A stretch of DNA of 64,000 nucleotides from Desulfobacterales bacterium (GTDB taxonomy: Bacteria; Desulfobacterota; Desulfobacteria; Desulfobacterales; JAHEIW01): NCBI GenBank assembly GCA_030066985.1, contig JASJAN010000022.1, positions 1 through 64,000 of the forward strand, in the 5' to 3' direction. Of this stretch, positions 1 to 10,674 are shown one piece after another (positions within the stretch are counted from its first letter, which is position 1; each line of letters opens with the position of its first letter). A program made the position numbers and the translations under genes. The notes under the pieces were generated by a model. That model saw only the letters and a program-made list of their open reading frames with translations, did no database searches and was not told where the DNA came from.

Positions 1-705
1 CAGCCCGAATTACGCTTTAAATTACAGCAGGGCAATCTTAAACAAATCGTGCAGCGTGTCACCGTCCAGTGCCATCTTAAAGGCCTTAAAAAAAATGAAG
101 TCAAACAATATATCAATCACCGATTGGAAATCGGCGGCGGCAGTCGTTTTGACATTTTTCCTGCAGATACGATTGATAGAATAGCCGTCTATGCCCGCGG
201 TATCCCCAGATTGATTAATGTCTTATGCGACTCAACCTTGGTGTATGGTTTCGCAGATGAGCTTAAAACCATCTCAATTTCCATATTGGACAACGTCTAT
301 GAAGAGCTTAAAACGCTTGGCACTTTTACAGGTTATGATGCCAAACCGAGCGCTTCTCCGGTATCGCCTGTTCCTACGGCAGGATCAACTCCTGGACCAC
401 CGATCGCCCATGAGTATATGGCCCTGCTGGAAGAAAAGATCGAGCGTCTGGAAGATAAAATAGGTGACTTTAACAAGAGATTGGATTTCTACAGTCAAAA
501 ACGAACAGAAAGAGACGATATTGTCGTAGAACTTTTTCAGATGCTCAAGGACAATCTGGATAAACGCTGGCAGTTGATAGACAGCTTTGGTGATTTCAAA
601 AGTACCATCATCAGCACAAAAGCAAAAAAAGATAGCGGAAGAGCAAAATCAAGTTCTGCGGCCAGAATTTCCAGCCTGAGCAGGCATAAACAGAATAAAG
701 GATAG
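1..705 (+). CDS. ExeA/GspA-family AAA ATPase, C-terminal part (gene starts before the window)
   Basis: The reading frame is open from base 1, so the Walker A and B part lies outside. What remains starts at QPELR and continues through the lid region; the GIPRLINVLCD stretch is the sensor-2 signature of ExeA-type secretion ATPases, including the subfamily found in PEP-CTERM/exosortase polysaccharide loci. A short coiled coil follows near EEKIERLEDKIGDF, and the tail is rich in Lys, Ser and Arg. ExeA proteins assist secretion or polysaccharide export at the inner membrane. The loci to the left would tell which subfamily this is. The family call is firm, the subfamily is open. Confidence 0.8.
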   Translation, partial: QPELRFKLQQGNLKQIVQRVTVQCHLKGLKKNEVKQYINHRLEIGGGSRFDIFPADTIDRIAVYARGIPRLINVLCDSTLVYGFADELKTISISILDNVYEELKTLGTFTGYDAKPSASPVSPVPTAGSTPGPPIAHEYMALLEEKIERLEDKIGDFNKRLDFYSQKRTERDDIVVELFQMLKDNLDKRWQLIDSFGDFKSTIISTKAKKDSGRAKSSSAARISSLSRHKQNKG

Positions 706-749
706 GTTCCATTTTCTTTGATTGGCTGCCTTACACAAACCATAAGGCA

Positions 750-1034
750 ATGAACTATAAAAACACGATCATAGTGACAGCCGCGGGTTTGATTAGCATT
801 GTCTTTTTGGTGTTTGGACCGTTCTCCAACCAGGGCACAATGCTTTCATCGACTAATGATACACAGGAGTCCCCAAATAACCGAAATTGGTGGACTGCTG
901 CCCCTATTTCAACGGAAACCCTTCTAGTGTTGCTGGCCGTGGGCATTGCGGGTGCGCTGGGAATCAGCAGGAGAAAGAAAAAAATAAAAAGCGATGGGCA
1001 AGACGCTGGATCGGATCGTCCAACTAGTCCCTGA
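750..1034 (+). CDS. small membrane protein with two hydrophobic segments
   Basis: This 94-residue protein has an N-terminal hydrophobic segment (about residues 6-24) and a second one near the C-terminus (about 57-72), followed at once by the basic cluster SRRKKKIK. A hydrophobic helix followed by basic residues is the layout of C-terminal sorting signals of the PEP-CTERM kind, but I do not see a PEP motif, so it may simply be a bitopic protein. It begins 44 bases after the ATPase gene on the same strand, behind a weak AAGG ribosome site, and probably shares its transcript. I do not recognise the family; an antisense frame over the same bases looks less protein-like. Confidence 0.5.
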   Translation: MNYKNTIIVTAAGLISIVFLVFGPFSNQGTMLSSTNDTQESPNNRNWWTAAPISTETLLVLLAVGIAGALGISRRKKKIKSDGQDAGSDRPTSP

Positions 1035-1104
1035 TGTGCCGGCACAGACTGTCGCAAGCAACCCGCTTTAAGCGCCCCTGAATCCTTCCCCAAGAGCTTA
1101 TGCG

Positions 1105-3019
<1,915 letters not shown>

Positions 3020-3077
3020 CTATCATACATCCTGTAGCGAATGCCGAGTGCGTTCAGTCCCCAGACACATTAATGGA

Positions 3078-3106
3078 TTGACAATCGGCAGTGTATGGCC
3101 TATTAA
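3078..3106 (+). promoter_or_regulatory. sigma-70-type promoter of tRNA-Arg
   Basis: A perfect TTGACA (3078-3083), a 17-base spacer and TATTAA (3101-3106) place the start of transcription about 20 bases before the mature tRNA end. Confidence 0.7.
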
Positions 3107-3133
3107 CAAGCTCACATTTATTCAACTAAAAAT

Positions 3134-3211
<78 letters not shown>

Positions 3212-3216
3212 CCCCC

Positions 3217-3249
3217 AAAGCCTTCAGGAAGGTTTCCTGGAGGCTTTTT
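3217..3249 (+). terminator. rho-independent terminator after tRNA-Arg
   Basis: Inverted arms AAAGCCTTCAGGAA and TTCCTGGAGGCTTT enclose a short loop and end in a T run five bases after the encoded CCA. Confidence 0.8.
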
Positions 3250-3466
3250 GTCATGTGAGTCTATTTTCGCAAAAAGCGATTCGTTGGATGTGAATAACAT
3301 TCAGCCACATCAGGGTCAAGAATGGAAAACACATCGGCGCTGTGCACTTGGCTTTCTGATAAGAGAATCTTTTCTTGACGAAAACCAACATTTCAATTTA
3401 TGAATCACGGCATTCGACGATCAAGGCTGACAGCTTTTTAAATACCATACCCATAATGGCAGACCC

Positions 3467-4018
3467 ATGCTTAAGGACCGCTTAAAATGGAATGCGCGTT
3501 ATCAAATTGAACAATACCCCCAGGTGCCATCAGCGATCGTTAAAAAATATGCAATACTGGCCCGCGGCAAAAAAGCCTTGGATATTGCTGCCGGCAATGG
3601 CCGCAACGCCATTTTTCTTGCCGATCTAGGATTCATGGTCGATGCGATTGACATCGCAGATGCGGGGCTGTCTTTGTTTTCCGGTCAGCACCGACGCATC
3701 AACAGCATTTGTGCTGATCTTGACACATATGACATTCGCTCCAATCACTACGATCTAATCGTCAATATTAAATTCCTCAACCGACGATTATTTCCATATA
3801 TCAAAGCGGGGCTTGCCCCAGGAGGGGTTCTTATTTTTGAAACCTTTCTGGAAAAAAACATTACAAACCCAAAAGATCATGCGGATTATTATTTACGTCC
3901 AAATGAATTGTTGCATGCATTTCTATCACTGAATATCTTACTGTATCGTGAAGCTGATAAACAAACTGATGATGGCGCCACTTGTCTGGCTTCCCTGGTC
4001 GCCATTAAATCTTGTTAA
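3467..4018 (+). CDS. class I SAM-dependent methyltransferase (TehB-like)
   Basis: This 183-residue protein has the motif I glycine stretch LDIAAGNGRNA (about residues 38-48), an acidic residue after the second strand (VDAIDIA), and the later strand pattern YDLIVNIKFLNRRLF followed by APGGVLIFETF. This is the compact Rossmann methyltransferase seen in TehB and related proteins. The substrate cannot be told from the sequence. It stands 215 bases after the tRNA-Arg terminator and just before the ATP-grasp-like gene. No strong ribosome site precedes the ATG, so the start is moderately certain. Confidence 0.8.
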   Translation: MLKDRLKWNARYQIEQYPQVPSAIVKKYAILARGKKALDIAAGNGRNAIFLADLGFMVDAIDIADAGLSLFSGQHRRINSICADLDTYDIRSNHYDLIVNIKFLNRRLFPYIKAGLAPGGVLIFETFLEKNITNPKDHADYYLRPNELLHAFLSLNILLYREADKQTDDGATCLASLVAIKSC

Positions 4019-4096
4019 GCGACTCAATCGTTTTTGGCCCGGATCTTTCCCAGGGTGCAGGGGCACATCATTACATTAAACAAAAAGGAATCTGGT

Positions 4097-5485
4097 TTGG
4101 ACCTATTTCAAGGATATCACTCGGAATGGAATCTCGGGAGCCCCGGCGGCTGGGATTATCAGAAAACCACCCAAATTATCGGCAAAGCCGTCTGGCAGAA
4201 GCTTACCCGAATTTTAAAATTTGAAGTTGAACTGGATTTTGACCATCCACTTTTTTGCCCGGTAGACGGTTTTGCCAAAATGTTGATAGCTGCGCACACT
4301 GCCCGTGCCGGACAAAATCCGGGTTTGATCGCCGTGGTTGCAGAAGCGGAGACACTTGAAGATGTCACCGAAAATCGTAACCTGGCCGATGGCCTCAGTG
4401 CCGTCGATGGCATCACTGCTGCGTTGATGGCACCTGAAGAGCTTGAAATCAAAAAAGGCGCTGTTTGCTGGCAGGGACAGCCGGTATCCATTATATTTAT
4501 GGATTTTAATACCGATGTTTTGCTGGCCTTACACCGCCAACACGATTTAACCCCGGTGTTGCAGGCGGTCAAAGAGCATCGTGTGATCAACCCGCGTGGT
4601 ACTGAACCCTTTAACGTCAAAAGTATGTTTGAACTCGTCACCGGCCGGCATGCGCAAGATTTCCACCAAGAAATCGTGGCGCGCACGCCATGGACCCGTC
4701 AGTTTTACCCCCGCAGCACCGATGGGCCTGATGGCAGCGCCATCGACGATCTGATTTCCTGGACCCGTCATAATTGGGACCAGCTGGTGCTCAAACCCGA
4801 GAGGGGCTATTCCGGACACGGCGTCCGGGTGGGTGCAGTGAATACCGATGTCGAAGCGGCCATCGATCTGGCGCTAAGTGAGGGCAACTATATCGTCCAG
4901 CATAAAATTCCGCTGAACCTTTGGGCAGAGGATATCCCCTATCTGGATAACGATGCCGTCTCTCTGGAACGGGTTCAAACCGACTTTCGCTGTCTGGTGG
5001 GACCTCAGGGAATGTTCGGATTTGTGGGTCGCTTTGGAGGGGTGCCCACCAATGTGGGCAGTGGCGGCGGATTTCAACCCTTGGCACTACTTCGTTCGCA
5101 AACCAGCGTGCAGGATGCAGTTGCCCACATCAATGAAGCCATTTTGCAAATGGATCCGGCTGAACTGCTGTCCATTATCGAAGACCGGAATCAAATGGCA
5201 ACCGACATGGCGTTTACTTATCTGCTGGGCCCCATACGGGTGGCACTCAGGCCGCGCCTGATCACTGAGGCGCAACTACAGGCCCTGCAGGCATACGGTA
5301 AAAAATTGTGGGCCGATTGCCTGTTGCTGGAAAAGATGTGGTTGGCTGGGCAGTTGGACGATCTGGTCAAAATTGAAAGAGAGGAACTCGATATTGCAAG
5401 TTTACAGCCATGGAAAGGCTCGGCGGCCATCATTGCCTCTGATGGCTTGTTTAATTTTGGGTCCGCACCGGATGCTCGTAAATAA
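4097..5485 (+). CDS. ATP-grasp-like protein, function unknown
   Basis: The 462-residue product carries LVLKPERGYSGHGVRVG in its middle, which resembles the nucleotide-binding strand-loop of ATP-grasp ligases of the circularly permuted (glutathionylspermidine-synthase-like) kind, and QPVSIIFMDFN further up resembles the matching N-terminal stretch of those proteins. A later GRFGGVPTNVGSGGG segment may be a phosphate-binding loop. I prefer the TTG at 4097 because an AAGGA site sits seven bases before it; the frame remains open to a TTG at 4034 with no ribosome site. It follows the methyltransferase closely and may be co-transcribed. A ligase joining an amine to a carboxylate is an inference only. 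Confidence 0.7.
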   Translation: MDLFQGYHSEWNLGSPGGWDYQKTTQIIGKAVWQKLTRILKFEVELDFDHPLFCPVDGFAKMLIAAHTARAGQNPGLIAVVAEAETLEDVTENRNLADGLSAVDGITAALMAPEELEIKKGAVCWQGQPVSIIFMDFNTDVLLALHRQHDLTPVLQAVKEHRVINPRGTEPFNVKSMFELVTGRHAQDFHQEIVARTPWTRQFYPRSTDGPDGSAIDDLISWTRHNWDQLVLKPERGYSGHGVRVGAVNTDVEAAIDLALSEGNYIVQHKIPLNLWAEDIPYLDNDAVSLERVQTDFRCLVGPQGMFGFVGRFGGVPTNVGSGGGFQPLALLRSQTSVQDAVAHINEAILQMDPAELLSIIEDRNQMATDMAFTYLLGPIRVALRPRLITEAQLQALQAYGKKLWADCLLLEKMWLAGQLDDLVKIEREELDIASLQPWKGSAAIIASDGLFNFGSAPDARK

Positions 5486-5508
5486 TCTTCATAAGTCGTG
5501 TCAAATTT

Positions 5509-5692
5509 GTGGTTCCAAGGTTTAAAGTTCATAGCTGTCAAGCCTCTGGCCTCTCGCTGCTGGCTACTGGCCTCGACTCGGCTGAGCTCGTCGCAGGCTG
5601 GCAGCCGATTCCCAGTTTCTCGCGAGACGCTAGAAGCAAGAAGCCAGAGGCCATAACACTGAAACCTATGACAAGCCATAGTTTGCAACCAC
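5509..5692. repeat. 184-bp imperfect palindrome, MITE-like
   Basis: The ends are GTGGTTCCAA (5509-5518) and TTGCAACCAC (5683-5692), inverted copies with one mismatch. Inside, GCCTCTGGCCTCTCGCT (5542-5558) pairs with AGCAAGAAGCCAGAGGC (5635-5651) with two mismatches. The element fills the gap between the ATP-grasp-like gene and the next methyltransferase and has no coding capacity I believe. Either a non-autonomous mobile element or a REP-like intergenic repeat would look like this. Confidence 0.55.
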
Positions 5693-5726
5693 ATTATGAT
5701 CGCAATAACCGTCTGAAAAGGAACAC

Positions 5727-6503
5727 ATGAGCATAACGGTTGATCCAGGATGGTGGAAGACCCTCTTCGACGAGGTTTATCTGTTAACAGATGCGCGCTC
5801 AGTGTGTGACCGTAAGGTGACTCAGCGGGAAGTGGATCTTATTTGCCAGTTGTTACCCATTCAAGACGGCCATAAATTATTGGATTTGTGTGGGGGTCAC
5901 GGACGTCACAGCTTGGAGCTCAGCCGCCGGGGAAATACGGCTTGTACGCTTCTGGACTATTCTGAAAAATTGATCCATATCGCCCAAGACAATGCTAGTC
6001 AAAATAATCTGGAGATGGAGTTTATCTGCGGTGATGCGCGTCAGATGGATATCGCATCGGAACAGTATAACCATGTCATCATCATGGGCAACTCATTGGG
6101 ATACATTCAGGAAGAAGGGGCAGATGCCAAAATCATCTCCGAAGCCTATCGGGTGCTTCGAAGGGGTGGCTGGATTCTAGTAGATGTGGCCAATGGCGAT
6201 GCGGTGCAATCCTCTTTCACGCCTAATGCCTGGCATGAAATCGATGACAATGTCGTGGTCTGTCGCCAGCGGGAAATACAAGCACCCTTCATTTGTGCCC
6301 GTGAAATTGTTCTGAGTAAGACAGAAGGGCTTATTCGCGATCAAAATTATGCCATTCGAATGTATGATGCCACCGCTTTATCCGATTTGTTGTCAGGAAG
6401 CGGGTTTGGCCACATTCGCATTCATACCGATTTTTCACCCTATGAAGCCGATGGTGATTACGGATTTATGAACAATCGCATGATTGCCATCGGTCAGAAA
6501 TAA
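5727..6503 (+). CDS. class I SAM-dependent methyltransferase
   Basis: The 258-residue protein has motif I LLDLCGGHGRHSLELS (about residues 52-67), the acidic TLLDYS after strand two, CGDARQMDI as motif II and a YRVLRRGGWILVDV stretch. A C-terminal half with mixed strands suggests a substrate domain after the Rossmann fold. The ribosome site AAAAGGA lies six bases before the ATG. It is convergent with the hydrolase gene at 6522. The substrate is unknown; the family resembles stand-alone small-molecule methyltransferases rather than rRNA enzymes. Confidence 0.85.
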   Translation: MSITVDPGWWKTLFDEVYLLTDARSVCDRKVTQREVDLICQLLPIQDGHKLLDLCGGHGRHSLELSRRGNTACTLLDYSEKLIHIAQDNASQNNLEMEFICGDARQMDIASEQYNHVIIMGNSLGYIQEEGADAKIISEAYRVLRRGGWILVDVANGDAVQSSFTPNAWHEIDDNVVVCRQREIQAPFICAREIVLSKTEGLIRDQNYAIRMYDATALSDLLSGSGFGHIRIHTDFSPYEADGDYGFMNNRMIAIGQK

Positions 6504-6521
6504 TCGTTTGACGCCGACACC

Positions 6522-7379
6522 TTAACGGACGCTTTTCCAAATGCCAACTGTATTCTTGAGCAGGTTGTTTTCCACCAGAAATACAGTGACATCCTTCCAG
6601 AATTGATGCCAATCCGGCGGGCAATCATTATGCCCGGCGTCATAGGGTATCAGGATACTGTTGGTAGCGGCTTTGTGTAAACGTGCGCTATGGTCAAAGG
6701 GGATAATACTGTCATGACGACCGTGGATCAACATCACCGGCCCTTGGTATTGTTGAATAACGGTAAGATTATCAAACGGATCCCGTACCAGAAAAGGTGG
6801 CACTAAAAATTTTGACGCCATGGATTGAACGCTCGTAAAGGTCGACATCAATATAAGCGCCGCAGCAGGCCTTTTGAGAGCCAAAGCGCAAATCGCACCG
6901 CAGCCGACAGACCGGCCCAATAATAAAATGCGCTTGGGGTCCACCCCTTTTTGGGTGATCAACATGTCATAAGCCGCTACAAAAGTTTCAGTGATGCTTT
7001 TTTGCGTTGGCACACCACTGGAGCGCCCGTATCCCGGATATTCCACCAAAAACAGACCAACGCCCATCCGACTGAATTCTTGCAGCATCTGCGGCCAGTA
7101 ATCAATCAGCTCACCATTGCCATGGGCAAAGATGACAGCCGGAGCCGGCGATGACTCTGGATTAGCACGGGGCGGTAAAAACCATGCTTCCGCACGGGCC
7201 CTGTCGGTATGCAACCATAATTTTTTTGTACCCGGCAAAACGCGCTCTATATCGGTATGGGGGGGCGTCGGTATCTGGTTGCGTGGGAATAGTATCGACC
7301 GCTGCAGCAGGAAAAGCAAAACACAATACACCCCGTAACAGGCAATGATTCCGGCGACTGTTTTGACAAAAATGGACAT
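6522..7379 (-). CDS. membrane-anchored alpha/beta hydrolase (YfhR/BEM46-like)
   Basis: The 285-residue protein starts with one membrane segment (about residues 7-26), so the hydrolase domain probably faces the periplasm. The oxyanion stretch FAHGNGE, the nucleophile elbow GRSVGCG with Ser157, Asp223 in HGRHDSIIP and His250 in DAGHNDC make up a complete triad. The order matches the BEM46/YfhR family of serine hydrolases, whose substrates are mostly unknown. It is transcribed divergently from the nucleoside transporter, with 248 bases between the starts. Confidence 0.85.
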   Translation of the reverse strand: MSIFVKTVAGIIACYGVYCVLLFLLQRSILFPRNQIPTPPHTDIERVLPGTKKLWLHTDRARAEAWFLPPRANPESSPAPAVIFAHGNGELIDYWPQMLQEFSRMGVGLFLVEYPGYGRSSGVPTQKSITETFVAAYDMLITQKGVDPKRILLLGRSVGCGAICALALKRPAAALILMSTFTSVQSMASKFLVPPFLVRDPFDNLTVIQQYQGPVMLIHGRHDSIIPFDHSARLHKAATNSILIPYDAGHNDCPPDWHQFWKDVTVFLVENNLLKNTVGIWKSVR

Positions 7380-7627
7380 AAGGCTCTTATGGGTGAAGTG
7401 CTGGCGGTTGTCAAGGCCTAAAGGCCTGCAAGCGTATAAGCGACTGTCATCACAGTGTCTTTCGGTATGGACAACCCCTGACCGTTTTGTTATGTTGCCA
7501 ACCGAAGATCATCGACAACACTCATCCGGTGCCCTCACTTAGATTCTCAACATAATACGCAACCCAGCAAGTTTCGCAATTATAGGTTTTTTTCTGTGAT
7601 ATCTTATCGAAAGGATTAACTGAACCT

Positions 7628-8869
7628 ATGGTCATCCAGAGTATCGCAGGATTATTGGTTTTTGCCGGCATTGCCTGGTGTTTGAGTGAAAACCGTAAGC
7701 AGGTGAGCATCAAGATTCCAATCGTTGGCATCATCATACAATTGGCTGTTGGGATTATTCTACTGAAGTTGCCGATCTTCAGGGAATTTTTTCTAGTGTT
7801 GAATCGGTTGGTGTTGTCCTTGCAAGCCGCCACAACAGAAGGAACATCTTTTGTTTTCGGCTACCTGGGAGGCGCCGATTTACCCTTTGCTGAAAAGTTT
7901 CCAGGTGCGAGCTTTATTTTAGCATTTCGAGCCCTACCGCTCATTCTGTTGATGAGTGCGTTATCGGCTTTGTTGTTTTATTGGAAAGTCTTGCCGGTCG
8001 TCGTTAAAGCATTCTCCTGGGCGTTACAAAAAACAATGCGGGTAGGGGGGGCCGAAGGGGTGGGGGTTTCGGCCAACATCTTTGTCGGGATGATCGAATC
8101 GCCACTTTTTATTCGGCCGTATTTAAAAGAGATGACCCGCAGCGAAATCTTCACTTTGATGACCTGCGGCATGGCCACCATTGCCGGAACCGTCATGGTA
8201 TTATACGCCAGTATTTTAAGCGACAAAATCCCGGATGTGATGGGGCATATTCTGACAGCCTCCATTATCAGTGTGCCGGCTGCGGTGACGATCTCTAAAA
8301 TCATGGTACCGGAAACCAAAACGCCTACCGCTGGCCAATTAAGCGCTCCGGAACCGGCATCCAGCCCAATGGATGCCGTCACCCAAGGAACATTGCAGGG
8401 AATCGACTTGCTGCTGAATATCATTGCCATGCTCGTGGTATTGGTGGCGCTGGTCTATCTGGTCAATTTGATTTTAGGGCTTTTGCCCGATATGGGCGGC
8501 GCACCGGTTACCCTACAACGCATAATGGGTATCATCATGGCACCGATGGTCTGGTTGATGGGGATTCCCTGGAGTGAAGCCACTACAGCCGGGGCGTTAA
8601 TGGGAACCAAAACAATCTTAAACGAATTGTTGGCCTATATCGATCTGAGTCGTCTTTCGCCAGAGGCATTAAGCCCCAAAAGCCTGTTAATTATGACTTA
8701 CGCCATGTGCGGATTTGCCAATCCGGGCAGCCTAGGGATTATGATCGGTGGTCTGGGGACCATGGCCCCTGATCGACGTTCTGAAATCGTTGCGTTAGGC
8801 CTGCGATCTATCATTGCCGGTACCTTGGCAACGTCTATGACCGGAGCGGTTGTCGGCATTATCGGTTGA
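7628..8869 (+). CDS. nucleoside transporter of the concentrative (CNT/NupC) family
   Basis: The 413-residue polytopic membrane protein shows the CNT hallmarks: the gate region SANIFVGMIESPLFIRPYL, the repeat-like MTCGMATIAGTVMVLYA, and near the end MTYAMCGFANPGSLGIMIGGLG. CNT proteins import nucleosides with sodium or protons. The length fits the bacterial family. An AAAGGA site stands 9-14 bases before the ATG. No nucleoside-degrading gene is adjacent, so it may serve purine salvage together with the purA, tadA and guaA functions found elsewhere in the window; that link is only suggestive. Confidence 0.9.
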   Translation: MVIQSIAGLLVFAGIAWCLSENRKQVSIKIPIVGIIIQLAVGIILLKLPIFREFFLVLNRLVLSLQAATTEGTSFVFGYLGGADLPFAEKFPGASFILAFRALPLILLMSALSALLFYWKVLPVVVKAFSWALQKTMRVGGAEGVGVSANIFVGMIESPLFIRPYLKEMTRSEIFTLMTCGMATIAGTVMVLYASILSDKIPDVMGHILTASIISVPAAVTISKIMVPETKTPTAGQLSAPEPASSPMDAVTQGTLQGIDLLLNIIAMLVVLVALVYLVNLILGLLPDMGGAPVTLQRIMGIIMAPMVWLMGIPWSEATTAGALMGTKTILNELLAYIDLSRLSPEALSPKSLLIMTYAMCGFANPGSLGIMIGGLGTMAPDRRSEIVALGLRSIIAGTLATSMTGAVVGIIG

Positions 8870-8985
8870 CACCCAAAGATTCACTTCCAATAATGCCCGG
8901 GTTGACACTAACGGTTATATCCATTATTTTACGGGTGACATTATAAAAAAACCGATGACCTTATCTGAAATACATGGAGGATTCT

Positions 8986-9192
8986 ATGGCAGACATGCAA
9001 GTTTATGAATGTGAAAATTGTGGAAATACGATGGAAGTCAAAGCAGAGGCGTCCGAAACACCTGAATGCTGTGGCAGTGCCATGAAAACTGCCGAAGAAT
9101 TGAAAGCCTGTGGATTGAGCTCTACCGCAGAGCATTCCCGCTTTGATGATTTTGATGAACCCTGCGATGACGGTCGTTCCGGCAAGATTTAA
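8986..9192 (+). CDS. desulforedoxin-like small metal protein
   Basis: This 68-residue protein contains Cys9-x2-Cys12 and the vicinal pair Cys28-Cys29. That CxxC...CC spacing, with VYECENCG before and ECCGSAMK after, copies desulforedoxin and the N-terminal domain of desulfoferrodoxin, which bind a single iron through four cysteines. After the metal site comes an acidic tail of about 30 residues that desulforedoxin lacks. The ATG at 8986 follows a GGAGG site by five bases. It probably acts as a small electron carrier or a zinc-binding equivalent; metal identity cannot be read from sequence. A terminator follows. Confidence 0.78.
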   Translation: MADMQVYECENCGNTMEVKAEASETPECCGSAMKTAEELKACGLSSTAEHSRFDDFDEPCDDGRSGKI

Positions 9193-9280
9193 GTCGATCG
9201 ACTTCAGATGCCGTCTGGCGCAATGCGTATCTGACAGCCCATCAGCCTTGAAACGTTTTACTGATTAATGCATTAAACGT

Positions 9281-9318
9281 CACCTCAAGTTGGCGCAAAG
9301 GCTTGAGGTGATTTTTTT
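9281..9318 (+). terminator. rho-independent terminator
   Basis: CACCTCAAG and CTTGAGGTG form a perfect nine-pair stem with a 12-base loop and are followed by ATTTTTTT. It closes the desulforedoxin-like transcript. The rest of the 357-base gap up to 9549 shows no gene. Confidence 0.85.
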
Positions 9319-9549
9319 GCATCCATCCAGCATTCGCCGTTTTCGCACCGCGTTCTGATATCATGTGCTGAGCTGCCAACCATCCGGTTTCGCAATTCCC
9401 GATACGGCCTCAACGCATCACGTGTAAGGAGTCAGACATCTCACCGACTGATTACCTGAATCTTGCATAAAAATTAATCAGAAGTCGCTATTATCTTACC
9501 CATTCTGCACGAACACGCTGTTGGCGATTAAGCGAGAGGAGCTGCTGTT

Positions 9550-10461
9550 ATGAAAACAACATGGGTAGGCATCGGTTTGGTGTTCGCATTCGTTGCTCTG
9601 ACGGGATTTAAGCTGGATAATGCAATTGTGCCGCAAGAAGAGATATTAGCCGGTGGTCCACCCAAAGATGGCATCCCGGCTATTTTGAAGCCGCATTTTA
9701 TCCCGCCGGATAAAGCCACCTATCTTCAGCATACGGATCAGGTCATCGGTGTCAGGATTGATGGTCAAGCGCGGGCTTATCCCATCAACATCCTCAATTG
9801 GCATGAAGTCGTCAATGACACCATTAATGGCAAGCCCATTGCAGTGACCTTCTGACCGCTCACCCAAACGGGAGTCGTGTACTCCCGCACAGTTCAAGAC
9901 CGGGAATATACCTTTGGCGTATCCGGCCGATTGTACAAAAGCAACGTCCTGCTTTACGATCATCAGACCGAAAGTCTCTGGTCTCAGCTGATGCAAAAAG
10001 CCGTCTCCGGTACGCTGGCCGGCCAAAAACTGGAAAAGATACCGTCCACCCGGGTCAGCTGGCAAACCTGGCGCAAGCGAAATACAGATACGCTTGTGCT
10101 TTCAGACGATACGGGCTACGATCGCAATTATACCATTGATCCGTATAAAGGCTACTACCGCGTCGCCGGCGTGATGTTTCCGGTGGGAAATGTGCGCAAG
10201 GATTTGCCAGCTAAGGAACTCGTTCTCGGCATCCAAATCAATCAAGTGGCCAAGGCCTATCTCCTAAAGTGGTTGCGCAACAACCCTGGAACGTATAAAG
10301 ATCAACTGGCTGGTGAAACCATTGAAATCCACGTCCATTCGACTGGTGAAGTGGTGTCCGTTCTCAACCAACGCGGTGATCCGATTGTGGCAACCTATGC
10401 CTATTGGTTTGCCTGGCAGGCGTTTCATCCCCAAACCCAGGTATTTAAGGCACAACCTTAG
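9550..10461 (+). CDS. DUF3179 protein, predicted selenoprotein (in-frame UGA at 9853-9855)
   Basis: The frame runs 304 codons from the ATG at 9550 to TAG, interrupted only by TGA at codon 102. Both sides match DUF3179: IDGQARAYPINILNWHEVVND before, and YTFGVSGRLYKSNVLLYD, TESLWSQ and YWFAWQAFHPQT after. In the family the stopped position is the Cys of the TYCPLC or TYCPLT motif; here it reads TF-UGA-PLT. A hairpin CGGGAGT-CGTGT-ACTCCCG at 9869-9887 begins 13 bases after the UGA, with a G second in its loop, as bacterial SECIS elements have. The N-terminus is a signal peptide or anchor, so the protein is probably exported. GAGAGGAG precedes the start. Function of the family is unknown; a redox role is likely. 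Sequencing error or pseudogene is the alternative, but no second defect exists. Confidence 0.82.
9869..9887 (+). promoter_or_regulatory. SECIS-like hairpin for selenocysteine insertion
   Basis: A perfect seven-pair stem (CGGGAGT with ACTCCCG) closes a five-base loop CGTGT. The loop starts 20 bases after the UGA, within the 16-37 base range known for bacterial SECIS elements, and has a G in its first two positions. It lies inside the coding frame, as bacterial SECIS elements do. Confidence 0.72.
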
Positions 10462-10674
10462 ACAGTTGTTTGTGTAGAGTGCTAAGTTGTCATTCATGCA
10501 TTTCAAAAGCCTCCCAAATAATTAATCTATTAGTTTAATAAATTTTACTATTTTATTAATATTTATATGAAAATCGATATTTTTTATTGCGAATAATATT
10601 GACCTTAACGCCAGCAGTACGCTTGAATATGAACTAGAGCATACCAACATATCTAAAAGTAAAGGAGCAAAGGC

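Noticed and set aside
755-1093. Antisense 112-codon frame over the small membrane protein gene
   Set aside because: No ribosome site, Cys-rich odd composition and the plus-strand frame has the more plausible protein pattern.
4012-4224. Alternative 70-codon frame at the start of the ATP-grasp-like gene
   Set aside because: Overlaps the stronger frame with a ribosome site, and its composition is not protein-like.
9550-9855. Splitting the DUF3179 gene into two ORFs at TGA, or calling it a pseudogene
   Set aside because: Both halves are intact family sequence in one frame, the stop is exactly at the family cysteine and a SECIS-like hairpin follows; a single defect at that residue is improbable by chance.
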